Counted from the first letter of the stretch, positions 45,190 to 53,230 are shown. The stretch is DNA of 64,000 nt from Clostridiales bacterium (GCA_022799115.1 JAAWNT010000007.1:1-64000); one strand, 5' to 3'. Program-made: numbers and translations. Notes: a model not told the origin generated them from the letters alone.

Positions 45190-46077
45190 ATGAAACAGGA
45201 AATAGGAACGGTATTAAAAGGCATCGGCGGCTTCTATTATGTAGAGGCCGCCGATGCGGTGTATGAGTGCAAAGCGCGCGGTGTATTTCGCAAAAAAGGG
45301 ATGTCTCCTTACGCGGGAGACCGGGTGTCCATTACAGTGGCAGAGGATGGAACCGGAACCATCGACGAGATCAAGCCAAGAAAAAACCAGCTAATCCGTC
45401 CTCCCATCGCGAATATCGATCAACTGGTGATCGTGGCATCTACCTGCGAACCTTCGCCCAATCCCTTGATTATTGATAAAATGTTGGCCTTGGCGGTGGA
45501 TAAACGGATCCATCCATTGTTGGTTATTTCCAAGGCGGATTTGGCAGACAGCGAAGCTCTTTTTCAGATCTACGAAAAGTCAGGGATTGAGACCATTGTA
45601 TTCTCAACCGTGACCGGAGAGGGGATTAACCGGGTTCGCGCCCGGCTTATTGGCAAGTTCAGCGCGTTTACCGGTAATTCTGGAGTAGGGAAATCTTCCC
45701 TGCTCAACTGTATCGATGAAAAATTTCAGCTGGAAACCGGTAAAATCAGCCAAAAGCTGGGTAGGGGAAGGCATACCACCCGGCAGGTGGAACTCTATCC
45801 TTTGCCGGAGGGCGGCTATGTAGCCGACACGCCTGGATTTTCCACTGTGGATATTGAGCGATATGAGATGATTGATAAGGAATCCCTGCCTTATGCATTT
45901 CCGGAGTTCGCCCCTTTTCTGCACCAATGCCGTTTTACCTCCTGCGCCCATGTTTGCGAAAAGGGATGCGCGGTGTTACAAGCGGTGAGGGATGGACTAA
46001 TCCATCCTTCACGGCACAGCAGCTATGTGTCGATGTACGAAGAGGTAAAGGACCGGAAAGAGTGGGAGAAGAAATGA
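45190..46077 (+). CDS. rsgA: Ribosome small subunit GTPase RsgA
   Basis: RsgA is a circularly permuted GTPase for late 30S assembly. It has 295 residues. An OB fold at the N-terminus is followed by the permuted order of motifs: the G4-type SKADL, then GNSGVGKSS (about 162-170), GRHTTRQ and DTPGF. A zinc-finger region ends the protein with CRFTSCAHVCEKGC. The stop overlaps the thiN start by four bases. In B. subtilis rpe lies between these genes; it is missing here. Confidence 0.96.
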   Translation: MKQEIGTVLKGIGGFYYVEAADAVYECKARGVFRKKGMSPYAGDRVSITVAEDGTGTIDEIKPRKNQLIRPPIANIDQLVIVASTCEPSPNPLIIDKMLALAVDKRIHPLLVISKADLADSEALFQIYEKSGIETIVFSTVTGEGINRVRARLIGKFSAFTGNSGVGKSSLLNCIDEKFQLETGKISQKLGRGRHTTRQVELYPLPEGGYVADTPGFSTVDIERYEMIDKESLPYAFPEFAPFLHQCRFTSCAHVCEKGCAVLQAVRDGLIHPSRHSSYVSMYEEVKDRKEWEKK

Positions 46078-46700
46078 ACAGATGCGTCATAGTAGGTTCC
46101 GCTCCTGTTGAAGATCCGGATCGATTGAAAGATCTGATCCGAAAGGATGACGTTATCTTCTGCGCGGACGGCGGTTTTGAAACCGCCTTGCGTATGGGAG
46201 TGCGTCCCTCATTCATCGCAGGAGATTTTGATTCCTTTGCTGGAGATCTGCCTGAAGATATCGAGGTGATCCGTCTGCCGGAATGCAAGGACGACACGGA
46301 TCTGATGTTCTGTGTCAAAGAGGCCTTGCGCCGTGGTTTTAACGACGTTTTATTGCTTGGAGCTACGGGAGGGAGAATGGATCACACCATTGGAAATCTG
46401 GGCATTCTTCTTTATTTGGCTCGGCGAAACGCCGGAAATCTAATGGCCGACGCTTACAACCAGGCTTTTGTAGCCCAAGAAGGCGCTTATATGATTACAG
46501 GGAAAAAGGGGGATATGGTTTCAGTATTCCCTTATGGATGTAACCAGTGTTGTGTAAGCTACGAGGGCCTTGCATATCCTTTGCATCATGGCACTTTAAA
46601 CGCAGAGGAGCCCGTGGGGGTGAGCAATCGTCTTACCCAAGAGAAAGCGGTGATAACCGTACACAGCGGCCCGGTACTAGTCGTAAAGTCCAAGGAGTAA
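46074..46700 (+). CDS. thiN: Thiamine pyrophosphokinase
   Basis: The enzyme transfers pyrophosphate from ATP to thiamine, making the cofactor thiamine diphosphate. It has 208 residues. Family motifs are ADGG, GDFDSF, KDDTDLMF and LGATGGRMDHTIGNL, followed by a beta-rich C-terminal domain. The start ATG overlaps the rsgA stop (ATGA). No TPP riboswitch is visible upstream, as expected for a gene inside an operon. Confidence 0.95.
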   Translation: MNRCVIVGSAPVEDPDRLKDLIRKDDVIFCADGGFETALRMGVRPSFIAGDFDSFAGDLPEDIEVIRLPECKDDTDLMFCVKEALRRGFNDVLLLGATGGRMDHTIGNLGILLYLARRNAGNLMADAYNQAFVAQEGAYMITGKKGDMVSVFPYGCNQCCVSYEGLAYPLHHGTLNAEEPVGVSNRLTQEKAVITVHSGPVLVVKSKE

Positions 46701-46785
46701 GCAAAACTAGTTGGTCTAACCATACAAGCTAGTAAAAAGACAATTTTTGGAGATAAATAGCCAGGGTACAATGATATATCACAGG

Positions 46786-46825
46786 GAGAGCTGCAAACGG
46801 TTGTGTTTATAGCTCTCTTTTTTTA
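46786..46825 (+). terminator. Terminator after thiN
   Basis: A 7-bp stem (GAGAGCT at 46786-46792 and AGCTCTC at 46811-46817), with weaker pairing in its loop, is followed by seven T residues. It ends the long yicC to thiN run. Confidence 0.7.
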
Positions 46826-46878
46826 TTTCCAGTAAATTTGAGTATAATAACAGTCAAATTCAACTCTAAAATTTTTGT

Positions 46879-46908
46879 TTGCACACTTTTTCTTTCATTG
46901 TGTATACT
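46879..46908 (+). promoter_or_regulatory. Promoter of the small membrane protein-spoVM pair
   Basis: TTGCAC (46879-46884) and TATACT (46903-46908) are 18 bases apart. This is a vegetative sigma-A type; I could not see a sigma-E type, which spoVM uses in B. subtilis. Confidence 0.5.
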
Positions 46909-46973
46909 GGAATAAAGACATGAGAGTTCAGTCTCCGGTCTCTTTACTTACAGAAATGGCGGTGAAAACACAT

Positions 46974-47123
46974 ATGAGCAGAACCACATATCATCAGCAG
47001 GGGATGTTTGCTCTTGTATTTGGGCTGGGGCTGACCGTATCATTTTTCTTTCCCCCGCGCTTTATTTTGGGGATTATCGGCCTTATCGTGGTGATTTTGG
47101 CCATTTCTCTGATTAAGTGCTAA
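46974..47123 (+). CDS. Small hydrophobic protein before spoVM
   Basis: This predicted protein has 49 residues. After a short polar start (MSRTTYHQQG), residues 11-28 and 30-48 form two very hydrophobic stretches, with PP between them, probably a hairpin in the membrane, ending in Lys-Cys. The ATG is chosen because GGCGGTG lies about nine bases before it; the frame is open further upstream to 46875, but the promoter lies inside that part. It ends 21 bases before SpoVM and shares its promoter and terminator. I do not recognise a family. Confidence 0.55.
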   Translation: MSRTTYHQQGMFALVFGLGLTVSFFFPPRFILGIIGLIVVILAISLIKC

Positions 47124-47144
47124 TTGAATGAGGAGGTCTTTGTA

Positions 47145-47231
47145 ATGAAAGTTGTCGTAGTCAAGAGCCCGAAAATGCTTGGTTTCTTCCTGAGAAAGAT
47201 TTTTGGTATTAAAAAAGAGGTGATTCAATAA
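47145..47231 (+). CDS. spoVM: Stage V sporulation protein M (SpoVM), 28 residues
   Basis: SpoVM is an amphipathic peptide that binds the curved outer forespore membrane and anchors SpoIVA at the start of coat assembly. This frame of 28 residues starts MKVVVVKSPK and goes on MLGFFLRKIFGIKK. B. subtilis SpoVM (26 residues) starts MKFYTIKLPK and goes on FLGGIVRAMLGSFRK. Identical positions include Lys7, Pro9, Lys10, Leu12, Gly13 and Arg17; Pro9 is the residue needed for curvature sensing. GAGGAGG lies seven bases before the ATG. The position after thiN and near spoIVA also fits. Confidence 0.9.
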   Translation: MKVVVVKSPKMLGFFLRKIFGIKKEVIQ

Positions 47232-47294
47232 GATTAGTCGAAAAAATAGAAGACATATATCGTCATTTATCAAATAGAATACTTAGAGTGAAGG

Positions 47295-47336
47295 ATAAGT
47301 GCAGCTTTGTACACAAAAAGGCTGCACTTATTTTAA
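47295..47336 (+). terminator. Terminator after spoVM
   Basis: Arms 47295-47305 and 47321-47331 form a perfect 11-bp stem with a 15-base loop, followed by TTTTAA. Confidence 0.75.
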
Positions 47337-47363
47337 TATATAAATCTAATGTAGATATAAATA

Positions 47364-47392
47364 TTGACATGTACGATAGAATAATATATGAT
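47364..47392 (+). promoter_or_regulatory. Promoter of the lipoprotein gene
   Basis: TTGACA (47364-47369) and TATGAT (47387-47392) are 17 bases apart in A+T-rich DNA. Transcription should start at about 47399, four bases before a long hairpin. Confidence 0.65.
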
Positions 47393-47402
47393 ATATTAAA
47401 TA

Positions 47403-47452
47403 AAGTTTATAGAAATCACTCCCTTTTGAAAGGGAGTGATTTCTATAAACTT
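47403..47452 (+). repeat. 24-bp perfect inverted repeat in the lipoprotein leader
   Basis: Arms 47403-47426 and 47429-47452 are exact inverted copies with a two-base centre. No T-tract follows. It would form the very 5' end of the mRNA, between promoter and ribosome binding site (GAAAGGGG, 47474-47481). It may stabilise the transcript or stop transcription entering from spoVM. Confidence 0.8.
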
Positions 47453-47487
47453 AATCTTTAGATACTTTTTATCGAAAGGGGCCTAAT

Positions 47488-48705
47488 ATGAAAAAAATTA
47501 TTATATTTTTTGTTTTTTTTATTTGCTTAAGTGTATTTACGGGGTGCCAATCGGAAGAAGAACAATTAGAGGATACTTACATTTTAGGGAATGATTATCA
47601 ATATATGTATGTCAGCCCAATGGAAGGACAAGAAGTTGCAGAAAGCCCAGACGGCTATTACTTTATGGTAGGAAATTTTCTTTATTATATGGATAAAACA
47701 GCATTACAACCAGTAGTTCTGTGTAATAAACCAAATTGTTTACATGAAGAAGAAACAGATCCCAGTAAAATATGGAAGTGTAACGCTTATTTTATTAGAG
47801 ACAGCAGGAAGTATCTCACATGGTATGACGGCTATGTCTATATACATGCGGAAATGGATCAAGAAGCCAATCGGTTAGGGAATGGCGGAGGAATGATGCG
47901 TATTTCTCCTGATGGAATAACAAGAGAAATCGTATGCAGTTTTTCTGAGGATCCCTTTTGTGTGGCAATCCATAGAGGAAAGATCTATTATGCCACAGGA
48001 AGCTATGACAACAGTCTTAACACATCATATAATATTTATTCCTTAGATCTCGCCCGTCCTACAGAAAAAGAAAACCTTTTATATAAAGGGGATAAAAACA
48101 AAGGGAGTTTCCAATCAATTGATTGTTATGGAAATCATTTGTATTTTCGTGAGCTGTATGAGAAGGACGAACAATGGAAAACGAGTTATTTGCATTTTGA
48201 TTTATTAACTAAGAAATTTACTGATATGGAGAATGATTTATCGGTCAGAGGGTACTATGAGAACAAGCTCTGCGTGATGTACAATGTATCTGGAGATGAT
48301 TATAACAGTCCTGAAAATAGAAAAGTATGGAACACAAATTTAAATGGTACTGGTAAGAAAGAGGAATTATTGACAATTGATAATGATATGCTTTTTACCT
48401 CAGATGGAACATATATTTATGAGATACGTCCGGAATATTTGATTACAAAGCCGGAGCAAAAAATTGAAATCAAACAGTTGGACAAACAAGGAAATAACGT
48501 TGCAGAGGTAGATTTAGATTCCCTATCAGGTAGATTATGGACTATAGTGCCTGGCGGAGGAAATGAAATGTTTTTAATCAGTAGTGAGGAGAGCTATCGC
48601 AGTGTATATACCGTTGATAAAACGGAATTAGAAAAAAAAGGTACGGCAAAACCGGTATTAAGAAAGAAAATTGACATATCCAATCAAAGCACGATTACTT
48701 ATTAA
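47488..48705 (+). CDS. Lipoprotein with beta-propeller-like repeats, function unknown
   Basis: This protein of 405 residues has a lipoprotein signal: KK, a phenylalanine-rich hydrophobic core and the lipobox FTGC with Cys20. The mature part alternates strands such as SPDGYYFMVGNFLYYMD, YDGYVYIHAEM and IHRGKIYYATG, as in beta-propeller surface proteins. The segment LCNKPNCLHEEE with a later cysteine is typical of a group of gut clostridial lipoproteins of unknown function. Its A+T-rich base use differs clearly from the neighbouring genes, which suggests acquisition. It has its own promoter and terminator. Confidence 0.75.
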   Translation: MKKIIIFFVFFICLSVFTGCQSEEEQLEDTYILGNDYQYMYVSPMEGQEVAESPDGYYFMVGNFLYYMDKTALQPVVLCNKPNCLHEEETDPSKIWKCNAYFIRDSRKYLTWYDGYVYIHAEMDQEANRLGNGGGMMRISPDGITREIVCSFSEDPFCVAIHRGKIYYATGSYDNSLNTSYNIYSLDLARPTEKENLLYKGDKNKGSFQSIDCYGNHLYFRELYEKDEQWKTSYLHFDLLTKKFTDMENDLSVRGYYENKLCVMYNVSGDDYNSPENRKVWNTNLNGTGKKEELLTIDNDMLFTSDGTYIYEIRPEYLITKPEQKIEIKQLDKQGNNVAEVDLDSLSGRLWTIVPGGGNEMFLISSEESYRSVYTVDKTELEKKGTAKPVLRKKIDISNQSTITY

Positions 48706-48726
48706 ACATAACTCCAACAGCCTAGC

Positions 48727-48770
48727 TCAAAAAAGGAGGGAACACATGAATGTGTTCCCTCCTTTTTTGA
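48727..48770. terminator. Terminator after the lipoprotein gene
   Basis: Arms 48727-48747 and 48750-48770 are a perfect 21-bp inverted repeat with A6 at one end and T6 at the other. It works for both strands. Confidence 0.88.
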
Positions 48771-49183
48771 TTTTTATGGAATTTTCTGTTTTTTTATCGG
48801 GCGAGGTATCTCGTAAAAGGCTTCAGCTTCAAGCTTTGAGCAAAGCGAGCTATTATAAAATATACTATAATCTAAAAAGAAACTAAAATAAATTTCTTGG
48901 ATGACCCTTTTAAGGGTGATAGATGCAAGTGAAAAAACTTTCAGCGCGTTTTTAGATGTTTGCTGGTGCCATGGCCCTTGAGATGTTCAAGTCTCCGGAT
49001 AAGCCGAAGGTTATGACTATAAATGCGAAATGAACGGAAATATCCACCCCAGTGATAATCCCTCTTAAAACGGCATAGTCATATATTGCAAGACGGCTGC
49101 CGAATATATGGAGGCGGTCATTTTATGCGGGGATCTATTTTTGATTTTAGAGGAGGTATAAATAGGACAGCGTCAGAATACAC
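48771..49183 (+). other. Intergenic region before sipL
   Basis: No confident gene lies here. A short frame (about 48957-49034) preceded by a signal-peptide-like KKLSARF looks like a possible decayed remnant, but it is too short to call. A GAGGAGG stands at 49151-49157, about 26 bases before the sipL start, and no clear promoter was found. Confidence 0.4.
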
Positions 49184-50755
49184 ATGAAATTAGAAAAGCA
49201 AAAAGGAGAGATCGCCTTTATGGATTATAGCGTCAACAAGGAGGAGCTCGCAATCGGCGAAATTATTTTTGACGAGTGTCAAGAACAGCCGGTGGACCTG
49301 GACTTCAGCCTCCCGGACTATTGTCCGGACATTCAGCGCATTTTAAAATGCCAGGTGTATCCGCGCATTACCATGCGAAGCATATCGGGAGACCGGCTGG
49401 AAGTGGAAGGAATCGCGTGCGTGAAGCTGCTGTATCTGGATGAAGAAAAACGAAAGGTGCGCAGCTGCGAGCATTCCGATCCCTTTTCCATTTCCTTTAA
49501 TCTGAGAGGTACGCCTCAAAATCCGGTGGTATTTACCAAGGCTAGAGTGGATTATATCAATTGCAGAGCGGTTAGTCCCCGCAAGCTGGACATTCACGGC
49601 GCCTTTTCTATCTGCGCTAAGGTGATAAGTAAGGCAAATCAAGACGTTGTTTGCGACATACCGGAGCCTGGCATTCAGCAGCGTAAAAAATCCCTCCAGG
49701 TAAGCAGCGTGGTAAGTACGGCCCAACAGATGTTCTTGGTGAGCGAGGTGTTGGAAATTGGCCAAGGGAAACCGGAGGCCGAAAGCATCCTCCGAACCGA
49801 TGTGACTGCGGTGGTCCACGATACCAAGACAGTGGCCAATAAGCTGATCCTCAAGGGTGAGGCACTGCTTAAGATATTATATGTGGGCAATCTGGAAGAG
49901 GGCGAGCTGGAAACCATGGAGTATTCCATTCCTGTCAGCCAGATTGTGGATGCAGACGGTGTGGAAGAAACCAGCGCCTGTGACGCCAGGATGGATGTAC
50001 TGGGATATGAAGTGCAGATACGCACCGACAGCGCGGGAGATGATTCTCTGCTGGCGGTTGATATCAAGATGGCAGCCAGCGTCGTTGCTTATACCGACAC
50101 AGCAATCCAGGTTGTTACCGACGCTTACTCCACCCAGTATGACTTGGAGTTGGAATATAAGAATATGGAGTTCGATCATCTGCTTGAGTTTATCAAGGAC
50201 TCCTACATCAATAAAAACACGGTGGACGTGGGAATGGGAATCTCCCGAGTGATCGACGTATGGAACGAGATCTCTTCCATCCACGCGCAGGAAGAAAACG
50301 GACAGATTTTATTCAAAGGTAAATTTAACGCATGTATCCTGGCGGTGAGCAATGAGGGAGAGCCCATCTATACCGAAAAGATGATTGACTTTGAATATTC
50401 CCATGACTGGACGGGAAAACCCGCTACCGTTACCTGCGACGCCACAATGGCGGTGATTTCCCTCAGCTATCGAATCACAGGTTCCAATGGTATTGAAATC
50501 CGCGCAGAGCTGGGTTTGGCCGCTTCTGTTCATCAAACAGAAAGTTGCAAGGCCATTTGCTATGCATCTGCGGATGAAAACAGGCCAAAGCCTAAGGACA
50601 GCGCTGCTTCGTTAATCCTTTATTATGCGGATGCCGGCGAGAATATTTGGGATATCGCCCGCCGTTATTGTACTTCGGTGGATGCGATCCAATCCGAAAA
50701 CGACCTGTCGGATGAGGTTATCGACAGTAGGAGCATGTTACTGATCCCAGTGTAA
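49184..50755 (+). CDS. sipL: SpoIVA-interacting protein SipL (SPOCS and LysM domains)
   Basis: SipL was described in Clostridioides difficile as a coat morphogenetic protein that binds SpoIVA through its LysM domain. This homologue has 523 residues. N-terminal and middle parts are SPOCS (DUF3794) modules, with DLDFSLPDYCPDIQRILKC at about 38-56. A LysM domain ends the protein, with the sequence YADAGENIWDIARRYCTSVDAI and DSRSMLLIPV. No signal peptide is seen, as expected for a mother-cell protein. The first ATG is kept because MKLEKQKGEI is the usual family start; ATG 49220 has a closer AAGGAGAG. spoIVA follows. Confidence 0.9.
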   Translation: MKLEKQKGEIAFMDYSVNKEELAIGEIIFDECQEQPVDLDFSLPDYCPDIQRILKCQVYPRITMRSISGDRLEVEGIACVKLLYLDEEKRKVRSCEHSDPFSISFNLRGTPQNPVVFTKARVDYINCRAVSPRKLDIHGAFSICAKVISKANQDVVCDIPEPGIQQRKKSLQVSSVVSTAQQMFLVSEVLEIGQGKPEAESILRTDVTAVVHDTKTVANKLILKGEALLKILYVGNLEEGELETMEYSIPVSQIVDADGVEETSACDARMDVLGYEVQIRTDSAGDDSLLAVDIKMAASVVAYTDTAIQVVTDAYSTQYDLELEYKNMEFDHLLEFIKDSYINKNTVDVGMGISRVIDVWNEISSIHAQEENGQILFKGKFNACILAVSNEGEPIYTEKMIDFEYSHDWTGKPATVTCDATMAVISLSYRITGSNGIEIRAELGLAASVHQTESCKAICYASADENRPKPKDSAASLILYYADAGENIWDIARRYCTSVDAIQSENDLSDEVIDSRSMLLIPV

Positions 50756-50829
50756 CGGATTCTCTTTCACAGACATTTTCTGTAAAAATGGGTCTTCATA
50801 TGGCAATTTATGCTTGACAGAAAGAAAAG

Positions 50830-50899
50830 GCCGCCGCTATTTTCCACGCAAATACGGCTGGTTCTCAAAAAATTTTATCTCGCGTGGAGAAATGGCGGC
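50830..50899 (+). promoter_or_regulatory. Hairpin overlapping the spoIVA ribosome binding site
   Basis: GCCGCC (50830-50835) and TCCACGC (50843-50849) can pair with GGCGGC (50894-50899) and GCGTGGA (50882-50888), giving a stem of about 18 bp with small mismatches and a 32-base loop. The right arm lies within 7 to 24 bases of the start codon and covers the only purine-rich sequence there. Confidence 0.5.
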
Positions 50900-50905
50900 T
50901 AAGAG

Positions 50906-52381
50906 ATGGAAGAACGGAACATTTATCAAGATATTTCCCAGCGGACCAACGGCGACATATACATTGGTGTGGTTGGTCCGGTTCGAACAGGTAAATCTAC
51001 TTTTATTAAACGATTTATGGATACCCTGGTAATCCCCAATATCGACGGTAGCGCCCAAAACCGTGCTGTAGATGAGTTGCCTCAATCGGCGGCGGGCCGC
51101 ACCATTATGACGACAGAACCTAAATTTATTCCGGAGGACGCGGTTCAGGTCAACATAGAGAACAATGCGTCTTTTCGGGTGCGCATGATTGATTGCGTAG
51201 GCTATATTGTGCCCAGCGCGTTAGGCTATATAGAAGATGAAATGCCGCGCATGGTCCAAACTCCCTGGTTTGAGGATCCCATTCCTTTTAATATGGCGGC
51301 GGAAATCGGTACCAAAAAGGTAATTACCGATCACTCAACCATTGGATTGGTTGTGACCACGGACGGCAGCATTACGGATCTTCCCAGAGAGGAATACGAA
51401 GAAGCGGAGGAACGGGTAATCAATGAGCTCAGGGAGATTAATAAACCGTTTGTCGTGCTGCTCAACAGTATGTATCCCTTGTCGGAGGGAACCCAGACAC
51501 TGGCCGAACAGATGAGTCAGAAATACGGCGTTCCTGTGGTGCCGGTGAGTTGTATGGATCTGGATGAAACCGAAATCAAACGTATATTGGCTAGCGTGCT
51601 TTTTGAGTTCCCGGTCAAAGAGATCCGCGTGGAGATGCCCCATTGGCTGTCCACACTGGAAAAAAACCACTGGCTGCGGTCGTCGGTTTACTCAGCCATT
51701 GAGACGTCCGCCAAGCAGATATCAAAAATCGGTGGAATACAGTCAATCACCGAAGAGATCAAAGGTTGTGAGTATGTTTCCGACGCCAGTACAATTGCTG
51801 TGGACCTAGGTGCAGGAAATGCCCGCGTAGGAATCAAGCTCAATCAAAATCTGTTCTATAAGGTGCTGGGAGAGAAGACCGGCATTGAGATTGAGGACGA
51901 GGGCGGATTGCTTGACTGTATGCTGGAAATGGCTCAAATGAAGAAAAAGTACGACAAGATCAGCGCGGCCTACGACGATGTGATGGAGACTGGTTACGGA
52001 ATCGTCATGCCGGACATCAGCGAACTGACCTTGGAGGAACCGGAAATCATCAAGCAAAGCGGAAAATTTGGAATCCGACTGAAAGCAGGGGCTCCTTCCA
52101 TTCATATGATGAGAACCAAAATCACTACAGAAGTAACCCCAATTGTGGGATCAGAGCAGCAATCCGAGGAGTTGGTTCGCTATCTGCTTACGGAATTTGA
52201 GGAGAATCCCGCCCAAATCTGGGAATCCAACATTTTTGGTAAGTCTTTGCACGAGCTGGTCAACGAAGGCTTGCACAACAAATTGTATCGTATGCCGGAG
52301 GATGCAAGAAGCAAGGTTAAGGAAACCATCGAACGCATCATCAACGAGGGCTGTAACGGTTTGATTTGCATTATTCTTTAA
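50906..52381 (+). CDS. spoIVA: Stage IV sporulation protein A (SpoIVA)
   Basis: SpoIVA is the ATPase that polymerises on the outer forespore surface and forms the base of the spore coat, held there by SpoVM. It has 491 residues against 492 in B. subtilis. The Walker A motif GPVRTGKST (24-32) lies in a TRAFAC-type domain; the middle and C-terminal domains follow, and the end reads NEGCNGLICIIL. The start is ATG 50906 after a weak ribosome binding site that lies in a hairpin. sipL stands upstream and a bidirectional terminator downstream. Confidence 0.96.
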   Translation: MEERNIYQDISQRTNGDIYIGVVGPVRTGKSTFIKRFMDTLVIPNIDGSAQNRAVDELPQSAAGRTIMTTEPKFIPEDAVQVNIENNASFRVRMIDCVGYIVPSALGYIEDEMPRMVQTPWFEDPIPFNMAAEIGTKKVITDHSTIGLVVTTDGSITDLPREEYEEAEERVINELREINKPFVVLLNSMYPLSEGTQTLAEQMSQKYGVPVVPVSCMDLDETEIKRILASVLFEFPVKEIRVEMPHWLSTLEKNHWLRSSVYSAIETSAKQISKIGGIQSITEEIKGCEYVSDASTIAVDLGAGNARVGIKLNQNLFYKVLGEKTGIEIEDEGGLLDCMLEMAQMKKKYDKISAAYDDVMETGYGIVMPDISELTLEEPEIIKQSGKFGIRLKAGAPSIHMMRTKITTEVTPIVGSEQQSEELVRYLLTEFEENPAQIWESNIFGKSLHELVNEGLHNKLYRMPEDARSKVKETIERIINEGCNGLICIIL

Positions 52382-52425
52382 GCTTTTTCTTACCGTCCAA
52401 GATGATTTCTCCTTTCTGAACATAA

Positions 52426-52457
52426 GAAAAGCCCAGCCGATTGAGGCTGGGCTTTTC
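52426..52457. terminator. Bidirectional terminator between spoIVA and rex
   Basis: Arms 52426-52438 and 52445-52457 form a perfect 13-bp stem with a six-base loop, A-tract to the left and TTTTCGTTTT to the right. Confidence 0.88.
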
Positions 52458-52579
52458 GTTTTGGTAAGGGGGCGTTATGGAATTAAAATGCATCTATCCA
52501 TTCCAAATCGGCGGCATTCAAATAAACAAAGGTCATATCAATTCTTAGATTTAGATAAAAGTTCCAGTAGTTGCTCTGA

Positions 52580-53230
52580 TTAGATTTCTTCTATGTTGCC
52601 ATGATCCGAAATGCGGTAGCAAAGAGTCATCAAACTGTCGCTCATATGAACGTTTTCCACGATGACATCAGGAAATTTGATCGCAAGATCATAATGACTG
52701 AAATTCCAATAATTCTTTATACCCAGTGCGTACATGCGGTCAGCAAGCGCCGCGACAGAATCTCTGGGAACGCATAATACAGCCATGTTGGGCTTGGTTT
52801 TTGTGCAAAAATCCTCCAGATTTTCAATATTCTGTACCAGTATTCCACGAATATCGGTACCAATCAGATCCGGATTTTTATCAAAGATACCGGAGAGAGT
52901 AAATCCTCGGGCTTCAAATGACATGTGCGTTGCCACTGCCCGTCCCAGATTACCGGCGCCGATCAAAATTGATCGATAACTATGGGAGAGACCTAAAATA
53001 TTACCGATCTCCTTATGCAGCTGTTCTACCATGTAGCCGTATCCCTGCTGACCAAAGCCACCAAAACAGTTGAGGTCCTGTCTAATCTGGGAAGCGGTAA
53101 GCCCCATTTTGTCAGACAGCTCCCGAGAAGAGATCCGCATGACGCCGTTATCGATCAGATCAGAAAGAAATCGGTAGTATCTGGGCAGTCTGCGAATGAC
53201 AGACATAGAAATATTGTCACGTTTTGGCAT
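52580..53230 (-). CDS. rex: Redox-sensing transcriptional repressor Rex
   Basis: Rex represses fermentation and respiration genes when NADH is low. It has 216 residues. An N-terminal winged helix (about 1-80, with SSRELSDKMGLTASQIRQDLNCFG) is followed by a Rossmann domain with GAGNLGRA at 91-98 and a domain-swapped C-terminal helix. ATG 53230 is chosen because AAGGAGG stands before it; the frame extends upstream without similarity. It lies downstream of icd, separated by a terminator, and I found no clear Rex operator in the window. Confidence 0.95.
   Translation of the reverse strand: MPKRDNISMSVIRRLPRYYRFLSDLIDNGVMRISSRELSDKMGLTASQIRQDLNCFGGFGQQGYGYMVEQLHKEIGNILGLSHSYRSILIGAGNLGRAVATHMSFEARGFTLSGIFDKNPDLIGTDIRGILVQNIENLEDFCTKTKPNMAVLCVPRDSVAALADRMYALGIKNYWNFSHYDLAIKFPDVIVENVHMSDSLMTLCYRISDHGNIEEI

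Noticed and set aside
48923..49034. A possible pseudogene remnant: KKLSARF, a stop, then a short frame with AGAMALEMF
   Set aside because: It looks like a decayed signal peptide, but it is too short and without a recognisable parent protein.
49070..49110. A sigma-E-like promoter (TCATAT, then AATATAT) before sipL
   Set aside because: The -10 part does not match the CATACAAT-type consensus well enough.
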